The position numbers and the translations under genes are program-made. Of a DNA stretch of 64,000 bases, positions 1 through 14,705 are shown in pieces. The first letter of the stretch is position 1. The number at the start of each line of letters is the position of its first letter. The notes beneath the pieces were generated by a model that had not been told where the DNA came from, did not search any database, and saw only the letters and a list, made by a program, of their open reading frames with translations. This DNA is from Auanema rhodensis (Eukaryota > Nematoda > Chromadorea > Rhabditida > Rhabditidae), in contig OZ059900.1 in assembly GCA_964057225.1 (NCBI GenBank), positions 23,637,638 to 23,701,637 on the forward strand, read 5' to 3'.

Positions 1-225
1 GCAAACATTTGAATGACAGCTTTAATACAATACAACTTAGCTTACTCAATCATATCAAGCTTCATGAACAGGGACTGTTTGTGTAATAGATGATAGCAAT
101 GATAGTTTCGTTTCTTTTTTTAATTAACTTTCCAGTACGCGAGTTATCATATTTAGAAAGCGATTGCTTCATAATGAAAAATATTTAGAGCCTGCACTGA
201 TAATATAACTGGCAACAGGCAATAC
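1..225 (+). repeat. Family 1 monomer, short (225-bp) form
   Basis: Representative short monomer. It ends in GGCAATAC and runs directly into the next GCAAACATTTG block. It contains the 8-bp palindrome TTCATGAA preceded by a HindIII site. Near its 3' end GCCTG is followed 21 bases later by CAGGC, a potential 5-bp stem. It also holds TTCCAGT, and sister copies with the CTGGAAAC variant hold its complement ACTGGAA downstream. These dyads are visible in the sequence; function is unknown. Confidence 0.95.
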
Positions 226-457
226 GCAAACATTTGAATGACAGCTTTATTACAATACGACTTAGTTTACTCAATCATACCAATCTTCATGAACACGGAC
301 TGTTTGTGTAATAGATAATAGCAATAATAGTTTCGTTTCTGTTTTTAATTAACTTTCCTGTACGCGAGTTATAATATTTAGAACGTGATTCCTTGATTAT
401 GAAAAATTTTTAGAGCCTGCACTGATAATATAACTGGAAACAGGCAGTACGCGATAC
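226..457 (+). repeat. Family 1 monomer, long (232-bp) form
   Basis: Representative long monomer. It differs in length from the short form by 7 bp at its 3' end, where TACGCGA is followed by TACGCAA, a tandem duplication of TACGCRA. Both length forms, and both R alleles (TACGCGA and TACGCAA), are scattered through the array. The 7-bp step therefore explains most of the variation in monomer length. Confidence 0.92.
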
Positions 458-459
458 GC

Positions 460-760
460 AAATATTTGAATTACAGCTTTAATACAATACGACTTAGCTT
501 ACTCAATCATATCAAGCTTCATGAACAGGAACTGTTTGTGTAATAGATGATAGCAATGATAGTTTCGTTTCTTTTTTTAATTAACTTTCCAGTACGCGAG
601 TTATCATATTTAGAAAGCGATTGCTTCATAATGAAAAATATTTAGAGCCTGCACTGATAATATAACTGGCAACAGGCAATACGCAAACATTTGAATGACA
701 GCTTTATTACAATACGACTTAGTTTACTCAATCATACCAATCTTCATGAACACGGACTGT
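460..760 (+). repeat. Block re-found about 7,143 bp downstream
   Basis: Two rare variants in one monomer recur at one spacing. GAATTACAGC is at 468 and 7,611, and CAGGAACTG has its GGAACTG core at 528 and 7,671, both 7,143 bp apart. The first monomer of the window also resembles about 7,137 onward, at a spacing of 7,136; the 7-bp difference fits one TACGCRA step. Extents are approximate. Confidence 0.6.
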
Positions 761-1339
761 TTGTGTAATAGATAATAGCAATAATAGTTTCGTTTCTGTT
801 TTTAATTAACTTTCCTGTACGCGAGTTATAATATTTAGAACGTGATTCCTTGATTATGAAAAATTTTTAGAGCCTGCACTGATAATATAACTGGAAACAG
901 GCAGTACGCGATACGCAAATATTTGAATGACTGCTTCATTACAATACGACTTAGTTTACTCAATTATATCAAGCTTCATGAACACGGACTGCTTGTGTAA
1001 TATATAATAGCAATAATAGTTTCGTTTCTGTTTTTAATTAACTTTCCTGTACGCGAGTTATAATATTTAGAACGTGATTCTTTGATTATGAAAAATTTTT
1101 AGAGCCTGCACTGATAATATAACTGAAAACAGGCAGTACGCGATACGTAAATATTTGAATGACAGCTTTAATACAATACGACTTAGCTTACTCAATCATA
1201 TCAAGCTTCATGAACAGGGACTGTTTGTGTAATAGATGATAGCAATGATAGTTTCGTTTCTTTTTTTAATTAACTTTCCAGTACGCGAGTTATAATATTT
1301 AGAACGTGATTTCTTGATTATGAAAAATTTTTAGAGCCT

Positions 1340-3040
1340 GCACTGATAATATAACTGGAAACAGGCAGTACGCGATACGCAAATATTTGAATGACAGCTT
1401 TAATACAATACGACTTAGCTTACTCAATCATATCAAGCTTCATGAACAGGGACTGTTTGTGTAATAGATGATAGCAATGATAGTTTCGTTTCTTTTTTTA
1501 AGTAACTTTCCAGTACGCGAGTTATCATATTTAGAACGCGATTGCTTCATAATGAAAAATGTTTAGAGCCTGCACTGATAATATAACTGGCAACAGGCAG
1601 TACGCAAACATTTGAATGACAGCTTTATTACAATACGACTTAGTTTACTCAATCATATCAAGCTTCATGAACACGGACTGTTTGTGCAATAGATGATAGC
1701 AATGATAGTTTCGTTTCTTTTTTTAATTAACTTTCCAGTACGCGAGGTATAATATTTAGAACGCGATTCCTTGATAATGAAAAACTTTCAGAGCCTGCAC
1801 TGATAATATAATTGGAAACAGGCAGTACGCAATACGCAAACATTTGAATGACAGCTTTATTACAATACGACTTAGTTTACTCAATTATATCAAGCTTCAT
1901 GAACACGGACTGCTTGTGTAATATATAATAGCAATAATAGTTTCGTTTCTGTTTTTAATTAACTTTCCTGTACGCGAGTTATAATATTTAGAACGTGATT
2001 CCTTGATTATGAAAAATTTTTAGAGCCTGCACTGATAATATAACTGGAAACAGGCAGTACGCGATACGCAAATATTTGAATGACAGCTTTATTACAATAC
2101 GACTTAGTTTACTCAATTATATCAAGCTTCATGAACACGGACTGCTTGTGTAATATATAATAGCAATAATAGTTTCGTTTCTGTTTTTAATTAACTTTCC
2201 TGTACGCGAGTTATAATATTTAGAACGTGATTCCTTGATTATGAAAAACTTTCAGAGCCTGCACTGATAATATAATTGGAAACAGGCAGTACGCAATACG
2301 CAAACATTTGAATGACAGCTTTATTACAATACGACTTAGTTTACTCAATTATATCAAGCTTCATGAACACGGACTGCTTGTGTAATATATAATAGCAATA
2401 ATAGTTTCGTTTCTGTTTTTAATTAACTTTCCTGTACGCGAGTTATAATATTTAGAACGTGATTCCTTGATTATGAAAAACTTTCAGAGCCTGCACTGAT
2501 AATATAATTGGAAACAGGCAGTACGCAATACGCAAACATTTGAATGACAGCTTTATTACAATACGACTTAGTTTACTCAATTATATCAAGCTTCATGAAC
2601 ACGGACTGTTTGTGCAATAGATGATAGCAATGATAATTTCGTTTCTTTTTTCAATTAACTTTCCTGTACGCGAGTTATAATATTTAGAACGTGATTCCTT
2701 GATTATGAAAAACTTTCAGAGCCTGCACTGATAATATAATTGGAAACAGGCAGTACGCAATACGCAAACATTTGAATGACAGCTTTATTACAATACGACT
2801 TAGTTTACTCAATTATATCAAGCTTCATGAACACGGACTGCTTGTGTAATATATAATAGCAATAATAGTTTCGTTTCTGTTTTTAATTAACTTTCCTGTA
2901 CGCGAGTTATAATATTTAGAACGTGATTCCTTGATTATGAAAAACTTTCAGAGCCTGCACTGATAATATAATTGGAAACAGGCAGTACGCAATACGCAAA
3001 CATTTGAATGACAGCTTTATTACAATACGACTTAGTTTAC
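1340..3040 (+). repeat. Duplicated block, spacing 8,069 bp (copy 1)
   Basis: The sister copy is at about 9,409-11,109. Two rare markers keep exactly the same spacing: AAGTAACTTTCC at 1,500 and 9,569, and GATAATTTCG at 2,632 and 10,701. Monomer type and length order agree between them. The copies diverge on the right where 3,043 reads CAATCATACC and 11,112 reads CAATTATATC. The left edge is approximate. Confidence 0.8.
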
Positions 3041-3099
3041 TCAATCATACCAATCTTCATGAACACGGACTGTTTGTGTAATAGATAATAGCAATAATA

Positions 3100-4575
3100 G
3101 TTTCGTTTCTGTTTTTAATTAACTTTCCTGTACGCGAGTTATAATATTTAGAACGTGATTCCTTGATTATGAAAAATTTTTAGAGCCTGCACTGATAATA
3201 TAACTGGAAACAGGCAGTACGCGATACGCAAATATTTGAATGACAGCTTTATTACAATACGACTTAGTTTACTCAATCATACCAATCTTCATGAACAGGG
3301 ACTGTTTGTGTAATAGATGATAGCAATAATAGTTTCGTTTCTGTTTTTAATTAACTTTCCTGTACGCGAGTTATCATATTTAGAACGCGATTGCTTCATA
3401 ATGAAAAATGTTTAGAGCCTGCACTGATAATATAACTGGCAACAGGCAATACGCAAACATTTGAATGACAGCTTTATTACAATACGACTTAGTTTACTCA
3501 ATTATATCAAGCTTCATGAACACGGACTGCTTGTGTAATATATAATAGCAATAATAGTTTCGTTTCTGTTTTTAATTAACTTTCCTGTACGCGAGTTATA
3601 ATATTTAGAACGTGATTCCTTGATTATGAAAAACTTTCAGAGCCTGCACTGATAATATAATTGGAAACAGGCAGTACGCAATACGCAAACATTTGAATGA
3701 CAGCTTTAATACAATACGACTTAGCTTACTCAATCATATCAAGCTTCATGAACAGGGACTGTTTGTGTAATAGATGATAGCAATGATAGTTTCGTTTCTG
3801 TTTTTAATTAACTTTCCTGTACGCGAGTTATAATATTTAGAACGTGATTCCTTGATTATGAAAAACTTTCAGAGCCTGCACTGATAATATAATTGGAAAC
3901 AGGCAGTACGCAATACGCAAACATTTGAATGACAGCTTTAATACAATACGACTTAGCTTACTCAATCATATCAAGCTTCATGAACAGGGACTGTTTGTGT
4001 AATAGATGATAGCAATGATAGTTTCGTTTCTTTTTTTAATTAACTTTCCAGTACGCGAGTTATCATATTTAGAACGCGATTGCTTCATAATGAAAAATGT
4101 TTAGAGCCTGCACTGATAATATAACTGGAAACAGGCAGTACGCGATACGCAAATATTTGAATGACAGCTTTATTACAATACGACTTAGTTTACTCAATTA
4201 TATCAAGCTTCATGAACACGGACTGCTTGTGTAATATATAATAGCAATAATAGTTTCGTTTCTGTTTTTAATTAACTTTCCTGTACGCGAGTTATAATAT
4301 TTAGAACGTGATTCCTTGATTATGAAAAACTTTCAGAGCCTGCACTGATAATATAATTGGAAACAGGCAGTACGCAATACGCAAACATTTGAATGACAGC
4401 TTTATTACAATACGACTTAGTTTACTCAATTATATCAAGCTTCATGAACACGGACTGCTTGTGTAATATATAATAGCAATAATAGTTTCGTTTCTGTTTT
4501 TAATTAACTTTCCTGTACGCGAGCTATAATATTTAGAACGTGATTCCTTGATTATGAAAAACTTTCAGAGCCTGC
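3100..4575 (+). repeat. Duplicated block, spacing 2,524 bp (copy 1)
   Basis: The sister copy is at about 5,624-7,099. The unusual hybrid monomer CCAATCTTCATGAACAGGG has its ATGAAC at 3,291 and 5,815. A TTTCTTTTTTT monomer starting GTTTCG is at 4,021 and 6,545. Eleven monomers separate the copies. They diverge near 4,575/7,099, where one copy has the short and the other the long monomer end. Confidence 0.78.
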
Positions 4576-5623
4576 ACTGATAATATAATTGTAAACAGGC
4601 AGTACGCAAACATTTGAATGACAGCTTTATTACAATACGACTTAGTTTACTCAATTATATCAAGCTTCATGAACACGGACTGCTTGTGTAATATATAATA
4701 GCAATAATAGTTTCGTTTCTGTTTTTAATTAACTTTCCTGTACGCGAGTTATAATATTTAGAACGTGATTCCTTGATTATGAAAAACTTTCAGAGCCTGC
4801 ACTGATAATATAATTGTAAACAGGCAGTACGCAAACATTTGAATGACAGCTTTATTACAATACGACTTAGTTTACTCAATTATATCAAGCTTCATGAACA
4901 CGGACTGCTTGTGTAATATATAATAGCAATAATAGTTTCGTTTCTGTTTTTAATTAACTTTCCTGTACGCGAGTTATAATATTTAGAACGTGATTCCTTG
5001 ATTATGAAAAACTTTCAGAGCCTGCACTGATAATATAATTGGAAACAGGCAGTACGCAATACGCAAACATTTGAATGACAGCTTTAATACAATACGACTT
5101 AGCTTACTCAATCATATCAAGCTTCATGAACAGGGACTGTTTGTGTAATATATAATAGCAATAATAGTTTCGTTTCTGTTTTTAATTAACTTTCCTGTAC
5201 GCGAGTTATAATATTTAGAACGTGATTCCTTGATTATGAAAAACTTTCAGAGCCTGCACTGATAATATAATTGGAAACAGGCAGTACGCAAACATTTGAA
5301 TGACAGCTTTATTACAATACGACTTAGTTTACTCAATTATATCAAGCTTCATGAACACGGACTGCTTGTGTAATATATAATAGCAATAATAGTTTCGTTT
5401 CTGTTTTTAATTAACTTTCCTGTACGCGAGTTATAATATTTAGAACGTGATTCCTTGATTATGAAAAACTTTCAGAGCCTGCACTGATAATATAATTGGA
5501 AACAGGCAGTACGCAATACGCAAACATTTGAATGACAGCTTTATTACAATACGACTTAGTTTACTCAATTATATCAAGCTTCATGAACACGGACTGCTTG
5601 TGTAATATATAATAGCAATAATA

Positions 5624-7099
5624 GTTTCGTTTCTGTTTTTAATTAACTTTCCTGTACGCGAGTTATAATATTTAGAACGTGATTCCTTGATTATGAAAAA
5701 TTTTTAGAGCCTGCACTGATAATATAACTGGAAACAGGCAGTACGCGATACGCAAATATTTGAATGACAGCTTTATTACAATACGACTTAGTTTACTCAA
5801 TCATACCAATCTTCATGAACAGGGACTGTTTGTGTAATAGATGATAGCAATAATAGTTTCGTTTCTGTTTTTAATTAACTTTCCTGTACGCGAGTTATCA
5901 TATTTAGAACGCGATTGCTTCATAATGAAAAATGTTTAGAGCCTGCACTGATAATATAACTGGCAACAGGCAATACGCAAACATTTGAATGACAGCTTTA
6001 TTACAATACGACTTAGTTTACTCAATTATATCAAGCTTCATGAACACGGACTGCTTGTGTAATATATAATAGCAATAATAGTTTCGTTTCTGTTTTTAAT
6101 TAACTTTCCTGTACGCGAGTTATAATATTTAGAACGTGATTCCTTGATTATGAAAAACTTTCAGAGCCTGCACTGATAATATAATTGGAAACAGGCAGTA
6201 CGCAATACGCAAACATTTGAATGACAGCTTTAATACAATACGACTTAGCTTACTCAATCATATCAAGCTTCATGAACAGGGACTGTTTGTGTAATAGATG
6301 ATAGCAATGATAGTTTCGTTTCTGTTTTTAATTAACTTTCCTGTACGCGAGTTATAATATTTAGAACGTGATTCCTTGATTATGAAAAACTTTCAGAGCC
6401 TGCACTGATAATATAATTGGAAACAGGCAGTACGCAATACGCAAACATTTGAATGACAGCTTTAATACAATACGACTTAGCTTACTCAATCATATCAAGC
6501 TTCATGAACAGGGACTGTTTGTGTAATAGATGATAGCAATGATAGTTTCGTTTCTTTTTTTAATTAACTTTCCAGTACGCGAGTTATCATATTTAGAACG
6601 CGATTGCTTCATAATGAAAAATGTTTAGAGCCTGCACTGATAATATAACTGGAAACAGGCAGTACGCGATACGCAAATATTTGAATGACAGCTTTATTAC
6701 AATACGACTTAGTTTACTCAATTATATCAAGCTTCATGAACACGGACTGCTTGTGTAATATATAATAGCAATAATAGTTTCGTTTCTGTTTTTAATTAAC
6801 TTTCCTGTACGCGAGTTATAATATTTAGAACGTGATTCCTTGATTATGAAAAACTTTCAGAGCCTGCACTGATAATATAATTGGAAACAGGCAGTACGCA
6901 ATACGCAAACATTTGAATGACAGCTTTATTACAATACGACTTAGTTTACTCAATTATATCAAGCTTCATGAACACGGACTGCTTGTGTAATATATAATAG
7001 CAATAATAGTTTCGTTTCTGTTTTTAATTAACTTTCCTGTACGCGAGTTGTAATATTTAGAACGTGATTCCTTGATTATGAAAAACTTTCAGAGCCTGC
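5624..7099 (+). repeat. Duplicated block, spacing 2,524 bp (copy 2)
   Basis: Sister of about 3,100-4,575. Near its right end it carries a private change, GAGTTGTAATATT at about 7,046, where the sister has GAGCTATAATATT. Both differ from the usual GAGTTATAATATT, so each acquired its own mutation. Confidence 0.78.
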
Positions 7100-9408
7100 A
7101 CTGATAATATAATTGGAAACAGGCAGTACGCAATACGCAAACATTTGAATGACAGCTTTAATACAATACGACTTAGCTTACTCAATCATATCAAGCTTCA
7201 TGAACAGGGACTGTTTGTGTAATAGATGATAGCAATGATAGTTTCGTTTCTTTTTTTAATTAACTTTCCAGTACGCGAGTTATCATATTTAGAAAGCGAT
7301 TGCTTCATAATGAAAAATATTTAGAGCCTGCACTGATAATATAACTGGAAACAGGCAGTACGCGATACGCAAACATTTGAATGACAGCTTTATTACAATA
7401 CGACTTAGTTTACTCAATCATACCAATCTTCATGAACACGGACTGTTTGTGTAATAGATAATAGCAATAATAGTTTCGTTTCTGTTTTTAATTAACTTTC
7501 CTGTACGCGAGTTATAATATTTAGAACGTGATTCCTTGATTATGAAAAATTTTTAGAGCCTGCACTGATAATATAACTGGAAACAGGCAGTACGCGATAC
7601 GCAAATATTTGAATTACAGCTTTAATACAATACGACTTAGCTTACTCAATCATATCAAGCTTCATGAACAGGAACTGTTTGTGTAATAGATGATAGCAAT
7701 GATAGTTTCGTTTTTTTTTTAATTAACTTTCCAGTACGCGAGTTATAATATTTAGAACGTGATTTCTTGATTATGAAAAATTTTTAGAGCCTGCACTGAT
7801 AATATAACTGGAAACAGGCAGTACGCGATACGCAAATATTTGAATGACAGCTTTAATACAATACGACTTAGCTTACTCAATCATATCAAGCTTCATGAAC
7901 AGGGACTGTTTGTGTAATAGATGATAGCAATGATAGTTTCGTTTCTTTTTTTAAGTAACTTTCCTGTACGCGAGTTATAATATTTAGAACGTGATTCCTT
8001 GATTATAAAAACTTTCAGAGCCTGCACTGATAATATAATTGGAAACAGGCAGTACGCAATACGCAAACAGTTGAATGACAGCTTTATTACAATACGACTT
8101 AGTTTACTCAATCATATCAAGCTTCATGAACACGGACTGTTTGTGCAATAGATGATAGCAATGATAGTTTCGTTTCTTTTTTTAATTAACTTTCCAGTAC
8201 GCGAGGTATAATATTTAGAACGCGATTCCTTGATAATGAAAAACTTTCAGAGCCTGCACTGATAATATAATTGGAAACAGGCAGTACGCAATACGCAAAC
8301 ATTTGAATGACAGCTTTATTACAATACGACTTAGTTTACTCAATTATATCAAGCTTCATGAACACGGACTGCTTGTGTAATATATAATAGCAATAATAGT
8401 TTCGTTTCTTTTTTTAATTAACTTTCCAGTACGCGAGTTATCATATTTAGAAAGCGATTGCTTCATAATGAAAAATATTTAGAGCCTGCACTGATAATAT
8501 AACTGGCAACAGGCAATACGCAAACATTTGAATGACAGCTTTATTACAATACGACTTAGTTTACTCAATCATACCAATCTTCATGAACACGGACTGTTTG
8601 TGTAATAGATAATAGCAATAATAGTTTCGTTTCTGTTTTTAATTAACTTTCCTGTACGCGAGTTATAATATTTAGAACGTGATTCCTTGATTATGAAAAA
8701 TTTTTAGAGCCTGCACTGATAATATAACTGGAAACAGGCAGTACGCGATACGCAAATATTTGAATGACTGCTTTATTACAATACGACTTAGTTTACTCAA
8801 TTATATCAAGCTTCATGAACACGGACTGCTTGTGTAATATATAATAGCAATAATAGTTTCGTTTCTGTTTTTAATTAACTTTCCTGTACGCGAGTTATAA
8901 TATTTAGAACGTGATTCTTTGATTATGAAAAATTTTTAGAGCCTGCACTGATAATATAACTGGAAACAGGCAGTACGCGATACGCAAATATTTGAATGAC
9001 TGCTTTATTACAATACGACTTAGCTTACTCAATCATATCAAGCTTCATGAACAGGGACTGTTTGTGTAATAGATGATAGCAATGATAGTTTCGTTTCTTT
9101 TTTTAATTAACTTTCCAGTACGCGAGTTATAATATTTAGAACGTGATTTCTTGATTATGAAAAATTTTTAGAGCCTGCACTGATAATATAACTGGAAACA
9201 GGCAGTACGCGATACGCAAATATTTGAATGACAGCTTTAATACAATACGACTCAGCTTACTCAATCATATCAAGCTTCATGAACACGGACTGCTTGTGTA
9301 ATATATAATAGCAATAATAGTTTCGTTTCTTTTTTTAATTAACTTTCCAGTACGCGAGTTATCATATTTAGAACGCGATTGCTTCATAATGAAAAATGTT
9401 TAGAGCCT

Positions 9409-11109
9409 GCACTGATAATATAACTGGAAACAGGCAGTACGCGATACGCAAATATTTGAATGACAGCTTTAATACAATACGACTTAGCTTACTCAATCAT
9501 ATCAAGCTTCATGAACAGGGACTGTTTGTGTAATAGATGATAGCAATGATAGTTTCGTTTCTTTTTTTAAGTAACTTTCCAGTACGCGAGTTATCATATT
9601 TAGAACGCGATTGCTTCATAATGAAAAATGTTTAGAGCCTGCACTGATAATATAACTGGCAACAGGCAGTACGCAAACATTTGAATGACAGCTTTATTAC
9701 AATACGACTTAGTTTACTCAATCATATCAAGCTTCATGAACACGGACTGTTTGTGCAATAGATGATAGCAATGATAGTTTCGTTTCTTTTTTTAATTAAC
9801 TTTCCAGTACGCGAGGTATAATATTTAGAACGCGATTCCTTGATAATGAAAAACTTTCAGAGCCTGCACTGATAATATAATTGGAAACAGGCAGTACGCA
9901 ATACGCAAACATTTGAATGACAGCTTTATTACAATACGACTTAGTTTACTCAATTATATCAAGCTTCATGAACACGGACTGCTTGTGTAATATATAATAG
10001 CAATAATAGTTTCGTTTCTGTTTTTAATTAACTTTCCTGTACGCGAGTTATAATATTTAGAACGTGATTCCTTGATTATGAAAAATTTTTAGAGCCTGCA
10101 CTGATAATATAACTGGAAACAGGCAGTACGCGATACGCAAATATTTGAATGACAGCTTTATTACAATACGACTTAGTTTACTCAATTATATCAAGCTTCA
10201 TGAACACGGACTGCTTGTGTAATATATAATAGCAATAATAGTTTCGTTTCTGTTTTTAATTAACTTTCCTGTACGCGAGTTATAATATTTAGAACGTGAT
10301 TCCTTGATTATGAAAAACTTTCAGAGCCTGCACTGATAATATAATTGGAAACAGGCAGTACGCAATACGCAAACATTTGAATGACAGCTTTATTACAATA
10401 CGACTTAGTTTACTCAATTATATCAAGCTTCATGAACACGGACTGCTTGTGTAATATATAATAGCAATAATAGTTTCGTTTCTGTTTTTAATTAACTTTC
10501 CTGTACGCGAGTTATAATATTTAGAACGTGATTCCTTGATTATGAAAAACTTTCAGAGCCTGCACTGATAATATAATTGGAAACAGGCAGTACGCAATAC
10601 GCAAACATTTGAATGACAGCTTTATTACAATACGACTTAGTTTACTCAATTATATCAAGCTTCATGAACACGGACTGTTTGTGCAATAGATGATAGCAAT
10701 GATAATTTCGTTTCTTTTTTCAATTAACTTTCCTGTACGCGAGTTATAATATTTAGAACGTGATTCCTTGATTATGAAAAACTTTCAGAGCCTGCACTGA
10801 TAATATAATTGGAAACAGGCAGTACGCAATACGCAAACATTTGAATGACAGCTTTATTACAATACGACTTAGTTTACTCAATTATATCAAGCTTCATGAA
10901 CACGGACTGCTTGTGTAATATATAATAGCAATAATAGTTTCGTTTCTGTTTTTAATTAACTTTCCTGTACGCGAGTTATAATATTTAGAACGTGATTCCT
11001 TGATTATGAAAAACTTTCAGAGCCTGCACTGATAATATAATTGGAAACAGGCAGTACGCAATACGCAAACATTTGAATGACAGCTTTATTACAATACGAC
11101 TTAGTTTAC
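9409..11109 (+). repeat. Duplicated block, spacing 8,069 bp (copy 2)
   Basis: Sister of about 1,340-3,040, linked by the same markers at 9,569 and 10,701. Both copies carry the uncommon TTTTTTCAATTAACTTTCC form at the matching monomer. Confidence 0.8.
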
Positions 11110-11514
11110 TCAATTATATCAAGCTTCATGAACACGGACTGCTTGTGTAATATATAATAGCAATAATAGTTTCGTTTCTGTTTTTAATTAACTTTCCTGT
11201 ACGCGAGTTATAATATTTAGAACGTGATTCTTTGATTATGAAAAACTTTCAGAGCCTGCACTGATAATATAATTGGAAACAGGCAGTACGCAATACGCAA
11301 ACATTTGAATGACAGCTTTATTACAATACGACTTAGTTTACTCAATTATATCAAGCTTCATGAACACGGACTGCTTGTGTAATATATAATAGCAATAATA
11401 GTTTCGTTTCTGTTTTTAATTAACTTTCCTGTACGCGAGTTATAATATTTAGAACGTGATTCCTTGATTATGAAAAACTTTCAGAGCCTGCACTGATAAT
11501 ATAATTGGAAACAG

Positions 11515-13444
11515 GCAGTACGCAATACGCAAACATTTGAATGACAGCTTTATTACAATACGACTTAGTTTACTCAATCATACCAATCTTCATGAACACG
11601 GACTGTTTGTGTAATAGATAATAGCAATAATAGTTTCGTTTCTGTTTTTAATTAACTTTCCTGTACGCGAGTTATAATATTTAGAACGTGATTCCTTGAT
11701 TATGAAAAATTTTTAGAGCCTGCACTGATAATATAACTGGAAACAGGCAGTACGCGATACGCAAATATTTGAATGACAGCTTTATTACAATACGACTTAG
11801 TTTACTCAATCATACCAATCTTCATGAACAGGGACTGTTTGTGTAATAGATGATAGCAATAATAGTTTCGCTTCTGTTTTTAATTAACTTTCCTGTACGC
11901 GAGTTATCATATTTAGAACGCGATTGCTTCATAATGAAAAATGTTTAGAGCCTGCACTGATAATATAACTGGCAACAGGCAATACGCAAACATTTGAATG
12001 ACAGCTTTATTACAATACGACTTAGTTTACTCAATCATACCAATCTTCATGAACACCGACTGCTTGTGTAATATATAATAGCAATAATAGTTTCGTTTCT
12101 GTTTTTAATTAACTTTCCTGTACGCGAGTTATAATATTTAGAACGTGATTCCTTGATTATGAAAAACTTTCAGAGCCTGCACTGATAATATAATTGGAAA
12201 CAGGCAGTACGCAATACGCAAACATTTGAATGACAGCTTTATTACAATACGACTTAGTTTACTCAATTATATCAAGCTTCATGAACACGGACTGCTTGTG
12301 TAATATATAATAGCAATAATAGTTTCGTTTCTGTTTTTAATTAACTTTCCTGTACGCGAGTTATAATATTTAGAACGTGATTCTTTGATTATGAAAAACT
12401 TTCAGAGCCTGCACTGATAATATAATTGGAAACAAGCAGTACGCAATACGCAAACATTTGAATGACAGCTTTATTACAATACGACTTAGTTTACTCAATT
12501 ATATCAAGCTTCATGAACACGGACTGCTTGTGTAATATATAATAGCAATAATAGTTTCGTTTCTGTTTTTAATTAACTTTCCTGTACGCGAGTTATAATA
12601 TTTAGAACGTGATTCCTTGATTATGAAAAACTTTCAGAGCCTGCACTGATAATATAATTGGAAACAGGCAGTACGCAATACGCAAACATTTGAATGACAG
12701 CTTTATTACAATACGACTTAGTTTACTCAATCATACCAATCTTCATGAACACGGACTGTTTGTGTAATAGATAATAGCAATAATAGTTTCGTTTCTGTTT
12801 TTAATTAACTTTCCTGTACGCGAGTTATAATATTTAGAACGTGATTCCTTGATTATGAAAAATTTTTAGAGCCTGCACTGATAATATAACTGGAAACAGG
12901 CAGTACGCAATACGCAAACATTTGAATGACAGCTTTATTACAATACGACTTAGTTTACTCAATCATACCAATCTTCATGAACACGGACTGTTTGTGTAAT
13001 AGATAATAGCAATAATAGTTTCGTTTCTGTTTTTAATTAACTTTCCTGTACGCGAGTTATAATATTTAGAACGTGATTCCTTGATTATGAAAAATTTTTA
13101 GAGCCTGCACTGATAATATAACTGGAAACAGGCAGTACGCGATACGCAAATATTTGAATGACAGCTTTATTACAATACGACTTAGTTTACTCAATCATAC
13201 CAATCTTCATGAACAGGGACTGTTTGTGTAATAGATGATAGCAATAATAGTTTCGCTTCTGTTTTTAATTAACTTTCCTGTACGCGAGTTATCATATTTA
13301 GAACGCGATTGCTTCATAATGAAAAATGTTTAGAGCCTGCACTGATAATATAACTGGCAACAGGCAATACGCAAACATTTGAATGACAGCTTTATTACAA
13401 TACGACTTAGTTTACTCAATCATACCAATCTTCATGAACACCGA
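11515..13444 (+). repeat. Short duplicated tracts at 1,385-bp spacing
   Basis: About 11,515-12,059 matches about 12,900-13,444 at the same 1,385-bp spacing as the 14.5-17.6 kb repeat. TTTCGCTTCTG (core CTTCTG at 11,871 and 13,256) and ATGAACACCGACTG are shared. The copies diverge just after ACCGACTG, one reading CTTGTG and the other TTTGTG. Confidence 0.72.
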
Positions 13445-13689
13445 CTGTTTGTGTAATAGATGATAGCAATAATAGTTTCGTTTCTGTTTTTAATTAACTT
13501 TCCTGTACGCGAGTTATAATATTTAGAACGTGATTCCTTGATTATGAAAAATTTTTAGAGCCTGCACTGATAATATAACTGGAAACAGGCAGTACGCGAT
13601 ACGCAAATATTTGAATGACAGCTTTATTACAATACGACTTAGTTTACTCAATTATATCAAGCTTCATGAACACGGACTGCTTGTGTAAT

Positions 13690-14705
13690 ATATAATAGCA
13701 ATAATAGTTTCGTTTCTGTTTTTAATTAACTTTCCTGTACGCGAGTTATAATATTTAGAACGTGATTCCTTGATTATGAAAAACTTTCAGAGCCTGCACT
13801 GATAATATAATTGGAAACAGGCAGTACGCAATACGCAAACATTTGAATGACAGCTTTATTACAATACGACTTAGTTTACTCAATTAAATCAAGCTTCATG
13901 AACACGGACTGTTTGTGCAATAGATGATAGCAATGATAATTTCGTTTCTTTTTTCAATTAACTTTCCAATACGCGAGTTATTATATTTAGAACGTGATTC
14001 CTTCATAATGAAAAATTTTTAGAGCCTGCACTGATAATATAACTGGAAACAGGCAGTACGCGATACGCAAATATTTGAATGACTGCTTTATTACAATACG
14101 ACTTAGTTTACTCAATTATATCAAGCTTCATGAACACGGACTGCTTGTGTAATATATAATAGCAATAATAGTTTCGTTTCTGTTTTTAATTAACTTTCCT
14201 GTACGCGAGTTATAATATTTAGAACGTGATTCTTTGATTATGAAAAACTTTCAGAGCCTGCACTGATAATATAATTGGAAACAGGCAGTACGCAATACGC
14301 AAACATTTGAATGACAGCTTTATTACAATACGACTTAGTTTACTCAATTATATCAAGCTTCATGAACACGGACTGCTTGTGTAATATATAATAGCAATAA
14401 TAGTTTCGTTTCTGTTTTTAATTAACTTTCCTGTACGAGAGTTATAATATTTAGAACGTGATTCCTTGATTATGAAAAACTTTCAGAGCCTGCACTGATA
14501 ATATAATTGGAAACAGGCAGTACGCAATACGCAAACATTTGAATGACAGCTTTATTACAATACGACTTAGTTTACTCAATCATACCAATCTTCATGAACA
14601 CGGACTGTTTGTGTAATAGATAATAGCAATAATAGTTTCGTTTCTGTTTTTAATTAACTTTCCTGTACGCGAGTTATAATATTTAGAACGTGATTCCTTG
14701 ATTAT
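13690..14705 (+). repeat. Duplicated block, spacing 3,698 bp (copy 1)
   Basis: The sister copy is at about 17,388-18,403. AATTAAATCAAGC is at 13,882 and 17,580, followed in both by the rare TTTCCAATACGCGAGTTATT form. The 3,698-bp distance is about 16 monomers. The copies diverge on the right where 14,706 reads GAAAAACTTTC and 18,404 reads GAAAAATTTTT. Confidence 0.75.

Noticed and set aside
7893-8111. 72-codon open reading frame on the reverse strand
   Set aside because: It lies wholly inside family 1 monomers. It stays open only because of local differences such as GATTATAAAAACTTTC (one A fewer) and CAAACAGTTG, and equivalent frames are closed in neighbouring copies. There is no conserved protein pattern.
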